Positions 1 through 9,347 of a stretch of 64,000 nt of DNA are shown here, piece by piece. The notes below the pieces were generated by a model, which saw only the letters and a program-made list of their open reading frames with translations, did no database searches and was not told the origin of the DNA. The DNA is taken from assembly GCF_900456975.1 (NCBI RefSeq), contig NZ_UGYM01000002.1, positions 2,046,001 to 2,110,000 on the forward strand, given 5' to 3'. A program made the translations under genes and the position numbers. Numbering within the stretch: position 1 is the stretch's first letter; each line of letters starts with the position of its first letter. The stretch comes from Shewanella baltica. Lineage in GTDB: Bacteria; Pseudomonadota; Gammaproteobacteria; Enterobacterales; Shewanellaceae.

Positions 1-459
1 ATGCAAATTGAAACGCTTTATGATGTTATGCAATGGACTAAAAATATCCACCAACAGCTGCATGTGTTTGCGGCACATTGCGCACTGGAAAATGATAGCG
101 AACGTAGCGAATTACTGCTGGAATATATTTCATCGCACGAGCAGAAAATGGCACGGGTCATCAGACAGTTCGAAGATAATGGCAATAGCAATGCACTTAA
201 CACTTATTGTCGACATTTCTATGAAAAAACGGCCATACCTATTCATTTAACAGGTGAGCATCCGTTTGAAAAGATGGATACGGATGAAATAGCAATAGCC
301 ACACTTGAATATCATAAAAATATTGTTGGACTGTTTGAATATCTACAAAATTGCAGTTCTGCACCTTCCGTAACTGAATTTCTTCGCAATATACTATCAC
401 TTGAAGAAGCTGAAAAGCGGTTGCTGGCACGTAACATGAAACAAATTGACGATTTATAG
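1..459 (+). CDS. Ferritin-like four-helix protein, function unknown
   Basis: A 152-residue, mostly helical protein with no signal peptide or membrane segment. Acidic and histidine residues recur in helices (LLEYISSHEQKMARV near residue 40, ATLEYHKN near 100, SLEEAEKRLL near 135), which suggests a four-helix bundle of the ferritin/hemerythrin-like sort. I cannot name the family. The ATG is the first base of the window, so the true start could lie upstream. It sits in the chromosomal flank together with other stress or iron-type genes (CsbD, EncFtn-like), which fits but does not prove a metal or stress role. Confidence 0.55.
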   Translation: MQIETLYDVMQWTKNIHQQLHVFAAHCALENDSERSELLLEYISSHEQKMARVIRQFEDNGNSNALNTYCRHFYEKTAIPIHLTGEHPFEKMDTDEIAIATLEYHKNIVGLFEYLQNCSSAPSVTEFLRNILSLEEAEKRLLARNMKQIDDL

Positions 460-1227
460 CATCTACAGTTCGAGCAGGCTCTGTATTTATTCAGTAGTTA
501 AGAAATTAACTCATCTCAAGCGTTGATGGTAAACTGATATATAGCGGGATTAGCTATATAATAGAACTAGATGCGTTAAAAGCCATATTGAAATCTAGTG
601 AGAATTGATATTTAACGTTAGTCATATCAAGTGCATTTATTTTGTTGATTTAGTGTGATTTATTATTTTTGAGATTTGTGAGCGACTACATTGATACAGT
701 TTGTACGCTATCGCACAGACGCACTTTTAAAGAAAGTATAAGTTTAGCTATAGGTTTAGATTGATATATCTTCAACTAGCAAGATTTACATAAACCAATA
801 TGGCTGCGGTTATTTAATCTAATGCTTTGTGAATGTGACTCGGCTACAGCATTAGTCCACAGTTACAAATAGTTTGATAATAAAAGTAATTCGTAATGAA
901 TTTTAAATTCACGGTAACATGCTCACAATGGAGCACGCTCAAAGATATTCGCGCAAGATAAAGTTCAATATGGCAATAAATCATTCCTATATTAGAATTT
1001 ATTTTCATTTTGCATCATTATTAATATCAAAATTGATACTATGTGCTTGATGTAAAGCATTGCCAGTGAAATCTTACACTAATAAATCGATATTACTTTC
1101 CTTTAACCTAGTTTTACTAATGCATTTGCTCATTAAGATATTCACTAAAAATCAACCCTGGCTCCGAGCTGATTATGAGCATTTGTTATTTAAACAATAT
1201 ATCAACCACTTCAAAAGGAAATTGACC
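460..1227. other. Long AT-rich intergenic stretch
   Basis: About 770 bases with frequent stops in all frames and no gene I can support. An open frame begins near 1060 but only its 3' part (from 1228) looks like real protein. Presumably it holds the promoter of the CsbD gene; I could not assign convincing -35/-10 boxes. Confidence 0.5.
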
Positions 1228-1413
1228 ATGAACAAAGACTTGGTAGAAGGTTCAATAAAAGATGCTGCAGGCAAAGCGCAGCAAAAAATAGGTGAGATAG
1301 TTGGAAACCCCAAACAACAGGTGAAAGGTGTTCAGAAGCAGATAAAAGGTAAAACTCAAAAAACAATGGGTAATGTAAAAGAAGCGGCTAAGGATGTCGA
1401 CAAACATAGTTGA
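1228..1413 (+). CDS. CsbD family stress protein
   Basis: A 61-residue hydrophilic, Lys/Gln-rich protein starting MNKDLVEGSIKDAAGKAQ, with the repeated G-K-x-Q-x-x-x-G-x pattern typical of the CsbD family (general stress proteins of unknown biochemistry). The start at 1228 follows AAAGGAAA at a good distance; the open frame extends upstream to 1060, but that part is hydrophobic, unlike CsbD, and is rejected. Stands alone, followed 150 bp later by a DUF3309 gene; both families are often osmotic or envelope-stress genes. Confidence 0.85.
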   Translation: MNKDLVEGSIKDAAGKAQQKIGEIVGNPKQQVKGVQKQIKGKTQKTMGNVKEAAKDVDKHS

Positions 1414-1563
1414 TGTAAGAGGCTTTACGATTAAGTAAGCACCTTAAGCATAAGGTATGACTACTTTATGTGATTTTTTAAAAGGGTCTTAGTCTGTAGT
1501 GCTCAAGTCATATTGATTAAGATTTCTGGTTCGAGTGATATCCATAATGTCTAGGAGACTCTC

Positions 1564-1722
1564 ATGACGGTAGGAACAATATTATTGGTTGTTTTGATTC
1601 TGATGCTGATCGGTGCGGTACCGACGTGGCCACACAGTAAAAGCTGGGGGTACGGACCAAGCGGTGGATTAGGTTTGGTGGTATTTATCCTCGTTATACT
1701 CCTTCTACTCGGTAAAATTTGA
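1564..1722 (+). CDS. DUF3309 small membrane protein
   Basis: A 52-residue protein with two hydrophobic helices (residues 3-18 and 36-50) separated by a loop containing WPHSKSWGYGPSGG, the hallmark of DUF3309. An AGGAG box lies six bases before the ATG. Inner-membrane protein of unknown function. Family assignment rests on the central Trp/Gly motif and the size, so it is fairly secure. Confidence 0.8.
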   Translation: MTVGTILLVVLILMLIGAVPTWPHSKSWGYGPSGGLGLVVFILVILLLLGKI

Positions 1723-2111
1723 GTTATAAACCCTAAGTGATGTGATACCTCAATATTGAGTCGTCATTTCAATGTAAACAAATAATGAGTGATGTTTTTA
1801 GTCGTTTAGACATGACTGGCATCGCTCGTTTTTCTAGCACAGCAGTGCTCGCGATACTGGCATTGAAATGTCCCATACTGCTAAATAACTTTACACGTGA
1901 GATCGCTTGTTAAGGCGTCGTCCTTACGATAATGATAAAAGTCACTAAGCCCGTAGTGATACACTTTGCACGCGAGTATTCAGCAAGGTTGTACGAAGTG
2001 AGCTAAATGGCGAAATAATACATGCAGAAATGGGTATTACAACAACGGCAGCCTAGTAACTAAAGACGTTTACTCGTGCAAATCGCTCGCACAAACAACC
2101 AGATTGAATGC
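1723..2111. other. Intergenic, no gene seen
   Basis: About 390 bases between convergent genes. No conserved open frame, tRNA or clear terminator was recognised. Confidence 0.4.
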
Positions 2112-2399
2112 TTATTTGTGAGCAATAGGTGTATCTGTAAATAAGTAATGTTTTAGCTGTTTATCAAAGCTTTGGTCTTGTCTCCTTATCCATTCCTGTA
2201 GCATTGCAGCATGTTCTTTCTCTTCGTCTCGATTATGTTCAAGTATCTCTCTCAACTCATTATTCTTGCACGCATCAACTCTTTGGTTATACCAGTCTAC
2301 CGCTTCGAGCTCTTCCATCAGTGATGTAAGTGCTCTGTGCATGTCCTTGGTTTTATCTGTGAGTTCAGTGATGGATTCATGAAAGCCTTCATTCGACAT
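2112..2399 (-). CDS. EncFtn-like ferritin-family protein without encapsulin
   Basis: A 95-residue helical protein matching the encapsulated-ferritin (EncFtn) family: MHRALTSLMEELEAVDWYNQR followed by HNRDEEKEHAAM and LQEWIRRQD. In that family the Glu of the first helix and the E-E-x-x-H motif of the second build a di-iron ferroxidase centre at a dimer interface; these residues are present here. Family members normally sit beside an encapsulin shell gene and carry a C-terminal targeting tail. Here the protein ends ...LFTDTPIAHK with no such tail, and no shell gene is in view, so it probably works unencapsulated. Likely role: iron oxidation or storage in the cytoplasm. Confidence 0.75.
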   Translation of the reverse strand: MSNEGFHESITELTDKTKDMHRALTSLMEELEAVDWYNQRVDACKNNELREILEHNRDEEKEHAAMLQEWIRRQDQSFDKQLKHYLFTDTPIAHK

Positions 2400-2799
2400 T
2401 GGGAGTTCCTCGCTAAATGCTGATGGGATCGCTCACTATTGAGCGACTATGATAATTGCAGGTGATTGTCTTAACGCTATTTTTAACGAACAGACGATGA
2501 ATGCATGATTCTGCGACATTGACCTTCGAGTGTCTGTTCGATGCCGTACTTAGTCAGAGATTTTTAGGCGGCTAGCTTAAAAGGATTGGAGAGGGCGTAA
2601 CAATTCTGCTGCCAATATTGGGTTTAGTAGGGGGTATTACGTTTTGGATGTTGAATAGTGTAGATGTTCTGGAGTTTATTTAACTAAATCAAAAGTATAG
2701 AGGCAATGGAGGACATGACTATGTGTTTTAAAGACGGTTTGATTTAATTTTTTATTGATAATTGGATTACTAACCAGGCGAATAGATCAAATGCAGAAT
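2400..2799. other. Intergenic before island junction
   Basis: Upstream region of the EncFtn-like gene and the last chromosomal DNA before the island. A short hydrophobic frame around 2584-2685 lacks a start codon and is not called. No other feature seen. Confidence 0.4.
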
Positions 2800-2851
2800 A
2801 AGAAATGGTACACCCGAGTGGACTCGAACCACCGACCCCTACCATGTCAAG
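2800..2851. repeat. Left attachment repeat (tRNA-Val 3' fragment)
   Basis: Exact 52-bp match to 61578-61629. Bases 2806-2851 are the 3' portion of tRNA-Val(GAC) on the minus strand, from the CCA end to the anticodon region; beyond 2851 the sequence diverges at once, so no tRNA can be made here. This is the far att site of a tRNA-targeting integration. Confidence 0.9.
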
Positions 2852-2990
2852 ACGTTAATATTCATTAATTAGATAAAAGCCACTTTAGCATTGTTTCAAT
2901 AAATATATGTTTTATATGGCTAAAATTCAAATTAAAACTCACTTTGCTAGGTGCTTTGGCGTATTTTCAAGCATTTATTTACTTGATTTC

Positions 2991-3007
2991 GGCACACTTT
3001 AGGCACA
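2991..3007 (+). other. GGCACA motif pair near left island end
   Basis: GGCACA at 2991-2996 and 3002-3007, about 140 bp inside the left att repeat. The same hexamer, in the same strand orientation, occurs about 160 bp inside the right att repeat. Paired short repeats at this distance on both sides of a tRNA core are what integrase arm-type binding sites look like; this role is inferred. Confidence 0.4.
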
Positions 3008-3058
3008 ATCTGTAAATGTCATTTTTGACCACTATTCCATCAAAGGGTAGGTTTGCAG

Positions 3059-3640
3059 ATGAATCATCAAGTTGAAACCATACGGCGCGAATTGGAAAAG
3101 CTTCTTGAAGGTGTTCAATTAGAGAGAGTCGACTTGAAGTTGACCACTCTTGATAAAGATGTGGAGGAATTTGCTAAGAGCTTTAATTTAATTAGCTCAT
3201 TGAAACCATGCTCAGATGATTCATTCGAATCGCCAGCGACAATTTTACTCGATGCCTACCAGTCCCCCTTTTTGGTTTATAAAACCGAAGCAGGACATTA
3301 TCGGGTGTTATCAGGTTTATTAACTTTTCAGAAGTTATGCAAGGCCAAATATGCTAAAAATGTGGATTCAAGCGTCCCTTGTTTAATCCTGTCTCGAAGA
3401 CCCAAGGCGCAACTGAGACGATTAATTTTAATGAACGATGTAGTGAGGCCGCTGTTAAAAGAATTTGTGGATATTAGCGCCGATACAATTAACTATACAT
3501 TGCCCCATTTGTTTACGAGTGTAGATCAGCAATCAGTATTTTTTTCCCCCGAATGGCAGTCATTATTCCCGTCGATTAAAACAAAGACTGAACTATGTCG
3601 ATGGCTACATATCAGTACTAAATCGGTGAAGTTAAAATGA
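3059..3640 (+). CDS. ParB-like protein of the recombination module
   Basis: A 193-residue protein. Around residues 60-95 it reads PFLVYKTEAGHYRVLSGLLT, resembling the ParB/sulfiredoxin-type fold (a strand, then 'G.YRV..G' and a helix) that binds DNA or nucleotides. Its last codon overlaps the ATG of the next gene by four bases, so the three genes 3059-9263 form one translationally coupled unit. ATG at 3059 was chosen over an in-frame TTG at 3053. It is the first gene inside the island's left end. Probable role: DNA-binding partner of the two tyrosine recombinases. No close named family is recognised. Confidence 0.5.
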   Translation: MNHQVETIRRELEKLLEGVQLERVDLKLTTLDKDVEEFAKSFNLISSLKPCSDDSFESPATILLDAYQSPFLVYKTEAGHYRVLSGLLTFQKLCKAKYAKNVDSSVPCLILSRRPKAQLRRLILMNDVVRPLLKEFVDISADTINYTLPHLFTSVDQQSVFFSPEWQSLFPSIKTKTELCRWLHISTKSVKLK

Positions 3641-6174
3641 CAATACTTGAACAAAAAGTCCTAAAACACATAGAAGGCTATTGTAAGATAAACGCTATAG
3701 AGATCGATGCCGAGACCATTTTAGCTGATCTCCATGAGTTTTTAGAACGGGTCAATGCGCCTGATGATCTGAGCGCTTTTTTCCAATTAATTGTGTTAAT
3801 TACTCGTGTGAATAATGTTTCTACTGAAGTAGCGAATTTTATTCAAAAAATGCTGTGTCTTGCGCCTTACATTTATAATGCCTTCCATGCACACCAAATG
3901 GTAGTGAACGATTTATCAATAAACAAAGAGTTTTATCGAAACACGTATCGTAAGGGATGGTGTCATGAACGCCCATTTTATGTGCTTTTGATCTGTTCTT
4001 GGAAATATAAGGTTGATTACCATTCCTGTGCGTTACTTGCCGCCTTCATCAAGCAGTATTTTGATACCCTTGACTCGCTGACTGATCCTGAATTTGCCAC
4101 TAAAACGACATCAAGAGAAGAGGAAGCATGCAGTAATTTTCGATTAATGATGGAATTAGGAGATAAGACGTTCGACGCTAGTCGAGTACACATATTGAAT
4201 TCTCATCTTGATAGCCCAGAATCAATAGCAGCTAATCTCGATAGCATTTTTGCTGGAAAATATAGCAAACTTAATATTTATCCGACGTCCCATGTTAGAG
4301 TTCTGCGCCATTTTTTTCGCAATAGTTGGTGTCCCGCCATTAGCCGTACTCGTGGACATGGCGATAAAGATAGAGGACCCAAGAGATATGGAGATCCGGT
4401 TACCGACCCCATAGTGGGGACTGATGATGGTTTATCTGCGATATTGCCACAAGATAATATGATTCCAGATAGCGAAGGTCTGGACGAAGATGATTTCTAC
4501 CCGTCGCAATCATTTGTGATGGCTAATGCTGATATGTCGGAAAAGCGAGACAGAACGGCGTTGCTTGACGTTGCAATTAATTTTAATCCAATGGTTAAGC
4601 ACCGGACTGAAATTGATGTTACTAACCGAGTAAGACGATCTCATAACATCGGCATGCAAAATACTCAGTTATTGATGCCTGCCGAACTCTACCTGCTCGC
4701 TAAAAAATTATTGGTTTATGGCCGTCGCGGATCAACTCGAGAAACCGCAATAATTCTATGGACTATGCTGATTCTCAGTAAATCGGTTTCAGAGGTCAAA
4801 AATCTGTGTGTGTTTCGTGATTTGTCATCTAAAAAACAAGGTCTTTATATCGATCCTAGCGGAAATGGATGGTGGTGTTTTCCTCTATCGCACTCAACAG
4901 GACCTCGTCTGAACCAAATAGGGCTAAGAAAAACGGTTGAAGATGTCTTTACTGCGTGTCCAAACTTTTTGGTTAAATTAATCACCATTCACATGGGAGC
5001 ACGTTTAGTCGGCAATCTTATTGAGGACGTTGACGTTGAAAAAATTGAGTCTAAATTGGCCCAAAAGCTGGCGAAAATTTCTGACAACTCCGGTGGTGGG
5101 CGTTTAAGTCTTAAAAGATTAACCAACTTTGTATGCAATTACATCAACTCTACAAATGTGATAGATCCCATTTATATCGATTTTAGTTATGCAGTTAATA
5201 TGTATACAACTCGAGTCGCCCGCAGTTATTCAAGTGTTCGAGATCAAAAACGCTGTGAGCAGTTATTGCATTTTTGGAACGATGTTGAAAAGGGGATCTC
5301 CGTTTACAGTGGTAACCCACTTACAGTCAGCTTATTTGAGTTGAGATACTGGCAGCAAGACGAGCAATATTTGGGCTCGACATTTACTCCTACACAAGCC
5401 ACTATTCAGCAATTGATAATCCATTTATCTTTGCAAACAAAGGCGTTATTCCCAACACCTCAACACAGGTTAGAAGATATTTTAGCCTATCATAATGCAT
5501 TTGTAGCTTACACTGCATGGATGTTGCTGTTTGGTACCGGCTATCGTGCGGCTTGGAATCCATTACCTACCTTGGCTTTGTTTCTACCTTCTTTTAATTT
5601 GATGGGAATAAGCGACAAAGACGATAGCGACTTTACTCATTCACGTATTGTCGCAATCCCATCAGTGTTAACGGCTCAATTAGTCGAATATCGAAGGCAC
5701 CTTGGCTGTTTGCGCGGATTGTTGCGGCTATTAATGCCACAATTATGCAGCGAACTAGACAATATAATCGATGTTGATCGGCAAGTATTAAGCTATGACA
5801 ATTTACAAGCCTCAGCTTGGTATACAAAGATAAGAAACTCCCGAAGTCAACATGGTCCATTTTTTTTCTTTCAAAAGCAAAAGTCAGGAATTGTTACCCG
5901 CAGCTTGTCTCCTTCACAATTAATTAGCGTACTAAAGGAAAAAAACTCTATACCAGCCAATGCAGGTCGTCACTGGTTAAAAAGTAGTTTATTAGATCAA
6001 GGAGTCGATCCTGAGTTAATCAACTTTCAAATGGGTCATTGGCAAGCTGGTGAAGTACCAATAGGAAATTACTCAGCGTTAAGCCATATCGAAGCCATTA
6101 ATGAATTAGTGCCTATCTTAGATAAGTTATTCAGGGAGGTAGGATGGCAACCACTAAAGTCAGTGCTTTCATAA
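3637..6174 (+). CDS. Large tyrosine recombinase, first of pair
   Basis: An 845-residue protein whose C-terminal ~230 residues show a tyrosine-recombinase pattern: LLFGTGYRAAW (first Arg, about residue 637), AGRHWLKSSLLDQG (the H-x-x-R box in a variant form, about 776), FQMGHWQ (second His/Trp, about 798) and a Tyr in GNYSAL (about 811). The long N-terminal two thirds match no domain I know; ordinary integrases have 350-450 residues. It overlaps the preceding gene by 4 bases and the following recombinase by 31 bases. Probable role: catalysis of island excision and integration at tRNA-Val together with its neighbour. Confidence 0.7.
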   Translation: MTILEQKVLKHIEGYCKINAIEIDAETILADLHEFLERVNAPDDLSAFFQLIVLITRVNNVSTEVANFIQKMLCLAPYIYNAFHAHQMVVNDLSINKEFYRNTYRKGWCHERPFYVLLICSWKYKVDYHSCALLAAFIKQYFDTLDSLTDPEFATKTTSREEEACSNFRLMMELGDKTFDASRVHILNSHLDSPESIAANLDSIFAGKYSKLNIYPTSHVRVLRHFFRNSWCPAISRTRGHGDKDRGPKRYGDPVTDPIVGTDDGLSAILPQDNMIPDSEGLDEDDFYPSQSFVMANADMSEKRDRTALLDVAINFNPMVKHRTEIDVTNRVRRSHNIGMQNTQLLMPAELYLLAKKLLVYGRRGSTRETAIILWTMLILSKSVSEVKNLCVFRDLSSKKQGLYIDPSGNGWWCFPLSHSTGPRLNQIGLRKTVEDVFTACPNFLVKLITIHMGARLVGNLIEDVDVEKIESKLAQKLAKISDNSGGGRLSLKRLTNFVCNYINSTNVIDPIYIDFSYAVNMYTTRVARSYSSVRDQKRCEQLLHFWNDVEKGISVYSGNPLTVSLFELRYWQQDEQYLGSTFTPTQATIQQLIIHLSLQTKALFPTPQHRLEDILAYHNAFVAYTAWMLLFGTGYRAAWNPLPTLALFLPSFNLMGISDKDDSDFTHSRIVAIPSVLTAQLVEYRRHLGCLRGLLRLLMPQLCSELDNIIDVDRQVLSYDNLQASAWYTKIRNSRSQHGPFFFFQKQKSGIVTRSLSPSQLISVLKEKNSIPANAGRHWLKSSLLDQGVDPELINFQMGHWQAGEVPIGNYSALSHIEAINELVPILDKLFREVGWQPLKSVLS

Positions 6175-9100
6175 TCCAGCTATCAAAAGAGGGGAAGCTA
6201 CATCCATTATACATAGAATGCCGCACCGCATTTTTAAACAGCATATCGCCATCTATTGCTGTAAAAAATAAAAAGTCAGAAAAAATTGAAAACGAATTTT
6301 TTGCATCCTATCACAATCTGCTCGGGCATCTAAAAAAGGAGATTAAACTTTCTGATAACGCTTTTTTACCAGAAGAGTTAGAAAACATGCTTGCCGCATT
6401 GAAGCCTGAAGTGCTAAGCAAACAAGCACAACTTCTCATACTGCAATCTATACTCAACTATGCCAAAAAGTTCTTAGACATAGACTCGCCAAACATTCCT
6501 TCAATCATCACGTTAAAACGTGATAAACCGATGTTGACCCCGGTAGATTTGACAAAATTACCCATAGTCGAGCTCATTAACACTCAATTAAGCAGGGAGT
6601 TGATAGCGCCTCATAGAGATTTAGATGACAAGGCTACGTCGGGGAGACTATTACTCGTCTTATATTACACAGTGAACATAGAGAAAACTGAACATTTACA
6701 GCTTATGGTTGAATACCCACAGGACATATTCTACGTGGGAGGAATTTGTTATTGGCAATGCCAAAATATCAAAATAAATTCGCCACGGTATGTGCTAAGT
6801 GATATGGCTGTCATGGCTTTACAGCAATGGCATAATGTGCACCATAGCGCGTCTTTCGCAATAAAGCCCAGTCAGTTCAAAGCTGCTTTAGTACATTATC
6901 TTAATTACGGATCGTATTTCGATTGGTCAGATATATCACTATTGAAGCTAAGGGTGCTGCGACGAATTGATAACGTCCTCCGTTATGGCCCGGTTCAATA
7001 TCGTATGTACATGTTACCTGGCGTTTGCCAGCCATTGCCCACACATGCGTTTGTACGTATCCTGACAGGAAAAGTTTATGCAAACGCCGAACCGTACCTT
7101 TCAGAAGCCATTTCTGATAAAACCAAGGCTTTTCGTGATTGGTCCGTTGTCACGAACGAGAAAACTTCTTTTGTGTCGATGGAAAAGACCCTCGAACAAT
7201 TAGATAAGGTATATACCGAGCTCTGTAAACTTGTAGATAGCAACAAACCTCGAGCCGATTGTCTTGGGGCTATAGCAATCATTCTGGATCAACAATCATC
7301 TAAGAGTAATCCATACTTTTGGATTTTATGTGCATGGCTGTATTCGTTACTAAAGACAGGTGGTACGCACAAGCGGCGGCTAAAAGTCTCGACAACTATT
7401 GATTATGTCAAAAGTTTAAGCCGGCCATTTCTAATCATTTTTTGCACAAGCGATATTTACTTATTGTCTGGTGAGGATTGGGCTGAGAAATTAAATGATG
7501 CTGCTGACCATTTTTCTTCGGCACAGCGAAAAAAATATATCTACTATTTTGCGCAGTTTCTGAGTGATTCAGGCTTTGTTCGAGATTTATGTTTATCTGA
7601 TATTGAGGTGTTTGGGAGCTCCAGTGAGGTAGATAGCAACCTGATTTCCCATGAGCATGTGCAAGTCATGTTGTCCTATTTAGATCATCAATCGGCACAT
7701 TGTCCGGCGCACCACGATGCCTATTTTCTTTTGTGTTTCTGTTTTTACAGTGGATTACGTCGAAATGAAGCCGCCAAGTTAACCTGGGGGGATTTTACAT
7801 TCTCTCTGACTGAACCAACCCATAACGACTTTGATTATGTTCAGCTTTCAGTGAGACCTAATAAACATAGGACATTAAAAACGACCTCCGCCAGAAGAGA
7901 GTTACCTTTAGACGCTTTGTGGCCGAAAACGGCATTGAGTAAGTTGCGATACACTTATCGAATCATCCATGGAGCAGGGGCTAAGAATAGCACCTTACTA
8001 TTTGATAATCAGAGAAGAGTGAATCAGGCTTATGACTTAATAACAGACTTAATGCGTCATTACACCCAAGATCAAAGTTTACGTGTACATCATTTACGAC
8101 ACAGTTTTGCTAATTGGACCTGGTGTCGTTTGAATGCCAGCATCATAGATACGGGCAGGCGACATTTGACCTTGTTCAATGATGAGTTTTTTGATGAAAA
8201 GTATCTAAAAAGGTTGCAAACTCGTCTTTGCTATAGTGATAACACCCGCAAGAAAATGTTTATTCTGTCTCATATGATGGGCCATAAAGACGTGCAATCG
8301 ACGCTAAATAGTTATCTTCATTTAAAAGACCTACTGTATTACCTGCAGCACAATTCGCGCTTTGAACTGACAAAATACTTTACATCAGAGTGCGTGGGTC
8401 GTGTGACACTGCAACCTCTTGAACCAGGATTGAGTCTAGCTGAACGCATAACGTACTACACTCAGGACGTAATGCACAAACTTGCCATTAAACCAGCTCA
8501 ACAAACAGTCAGCCTAGTGATGCCAAGTTTAGCGAACTTCTCTGTCAATATAAAAACAGACTTAACTATCAGTAGTTTAACTTGGGCCAAAGCATTAAAT
8601 GCGTTACATACATCATCCACCATCGAAGTTGCCGCGCACTATGTGGTTCCATTAGAGCAATTACAAAAGTTACTCAGTAATGCCGAGACTATTCATAAGA
8701 ATTATCCTCGCAGAGGTAGGCACTTACCCTTAATCCCTAAGTTTCCGCGTATAGACGTTTCAGTTGTTAACATCCAACAAAATAAACATTTAGCTAATTC
8801 AACACGTGTGTTTATCTTTTTATGTAATAAATTGGATAACAACATTGGTGAAGGTTCATTGACCTTAGAAAATATTCGCCTAGGGGTAGAAATTTTGCGG
8901 TATGCGGTTCCCGGTAAAAATTACGCCTTACGCTGTCCAGACGCAAATATTTCAAGAATGTTTATCCGCCTATGTCAATTGTTGGATTTAAAAGCCAGGC
9001 ATTTAAATTTTCGCTATCATAATGCAAACCTAACCCCTGAAAAGTCTAATATTATCCAGGCTAGATGGAAGAAGACGCTTATCGAACATGGTTTCAGTGA

Positions 9101-9263
9101 CACTAAATTTGTCGTTGCTAGTGAGAGTGAAGGGCTTTATTTAGGCAAGCATGATGGTAATGGGTTTCTAGAGATAGCCGTAGTTAACAATTCATATAAG
9201 CGAATACAAAGACATCAAAGCATATTCAGTTTTTTACATTTGCTGCTTATTTTGAGCTATTGA
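6144..9263 (+). CDS. Large tyrosine recombinase, second of pair
   Basis: A 1039-residue protein with a clear central tyrosine-recombinase domain: FYSGLRRNEAAKLTW (Arg, about residue 538), VHHLRHSFANW (H-x-x-R, about 651), MMGHKDVQSTLNSYLH (second His about 711, nucleophile Tyr about 723). About 310 more residues follow the catalytic Tyr, which is unusual, and the N-terminal half has no recognised domain. The start lies 31 bases inside the previous gene. Paired giant recombinases at the end of an island recall the multi-recombinase modules described for GInt islands; exact relationship unverified. Confidence 0.75.
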   Translation: MATTKVSAFIIQLSKEGKLHPLYIECRTAFLNSISPSIAVKNKKSEKIENEFFASYHNLLGHLKKEIKLSDNAFLPEELENMLAALKPEVLSKQAQLLILQSILNYAKKFLDIDSPNIPSIITLKRDKPMLTPVDLTKLPIVELINTQLSRELIAPHRDLDDKATSGRLLLVLYYTVNIEKTEHLQLMVEYPQDIFYVGGICYWQCQNIKINSPRYVLSDMAVMALQQWHNVHHSASFAIKPSQFKAALVHYLNYGSYFDWSDISLLKLRVLRRIDNVLRYGPVQYRMYMLPGVCQPLPTHAFVRILTGKVYANAEPYLSEAISDKTKAFRDWSVVTNEKTSFVSMEKTLEQLDKVYTELCKLVDSNKPRADCLGAIAIILDQQSSKSNPYFWILCAWLYSLLKTGGTHKRRLKVSTTIDYVKSLSRPFLIIFCTSDIYLLSGEDWAEKLNDAADHFSSAQRKKYIYYFAQFLSDSGFVRDLCLSDIEVFGSSSEVDSNLISHEHVQVMLSYLDHQSAHCPAHHDAYFLLCFCFYSGLRRNEAAKLTWGDFTFSLTEPTHNDFDYVQLSVRPNKHRTLKTTSARRELPLDALWPKTALSKLRYTYRIIHGAGAKNSTLLFDNQRRVNQAYDLITDLMRHYTQDQSLRVHHLRHSFANWTWCRLNASIIDTGRRHLTLFNDEFFDEKYLKRLQTRLCYSDNTRKKMFILSHMMGHKDVQSTLNSYLHLKDLLYYLQHNSRFELTKYFTSECVGRVTLQPLEPGLSLAERITYYTQDVMHKLAIKPAQQTVSLVMPSLANFSVNIKTDLTISSLTWAKALNALHTSSTIEVAAHYVVPLEQLQKLLSNAETIHKNYPRRGRHLPLIPKFPRIDVSVVNIQQNKHLANSTRVFIFLCNKLDNNIGEGSLTLENIRLGVEILRYAVPGKNYALRCPDANISRMFIRLCQLLDLKARHLNFRYHNANLTPEKSNIIQARWKKTLIEHGFSDTKFVVASESEGLYLGKHDGNGFLEIAVVNNSYKRIQRHQSIFSFLHLLLILSY

Positions 9264-9347
9264 TGTAGATCTTTTTTGAGGTTTATGTCAACGAAACTCT
9301 GATGGAACAGTTGTTACATTAGCATTTTTTATCGTCATTTATCGTTT

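Noticed and set aside
2584..2685. Short hydrophobic frame (ILLPILGLVGGITFW)
   Set aside because: No usable start codon and no ribosome site; at most the tail of a lost membrane gene.
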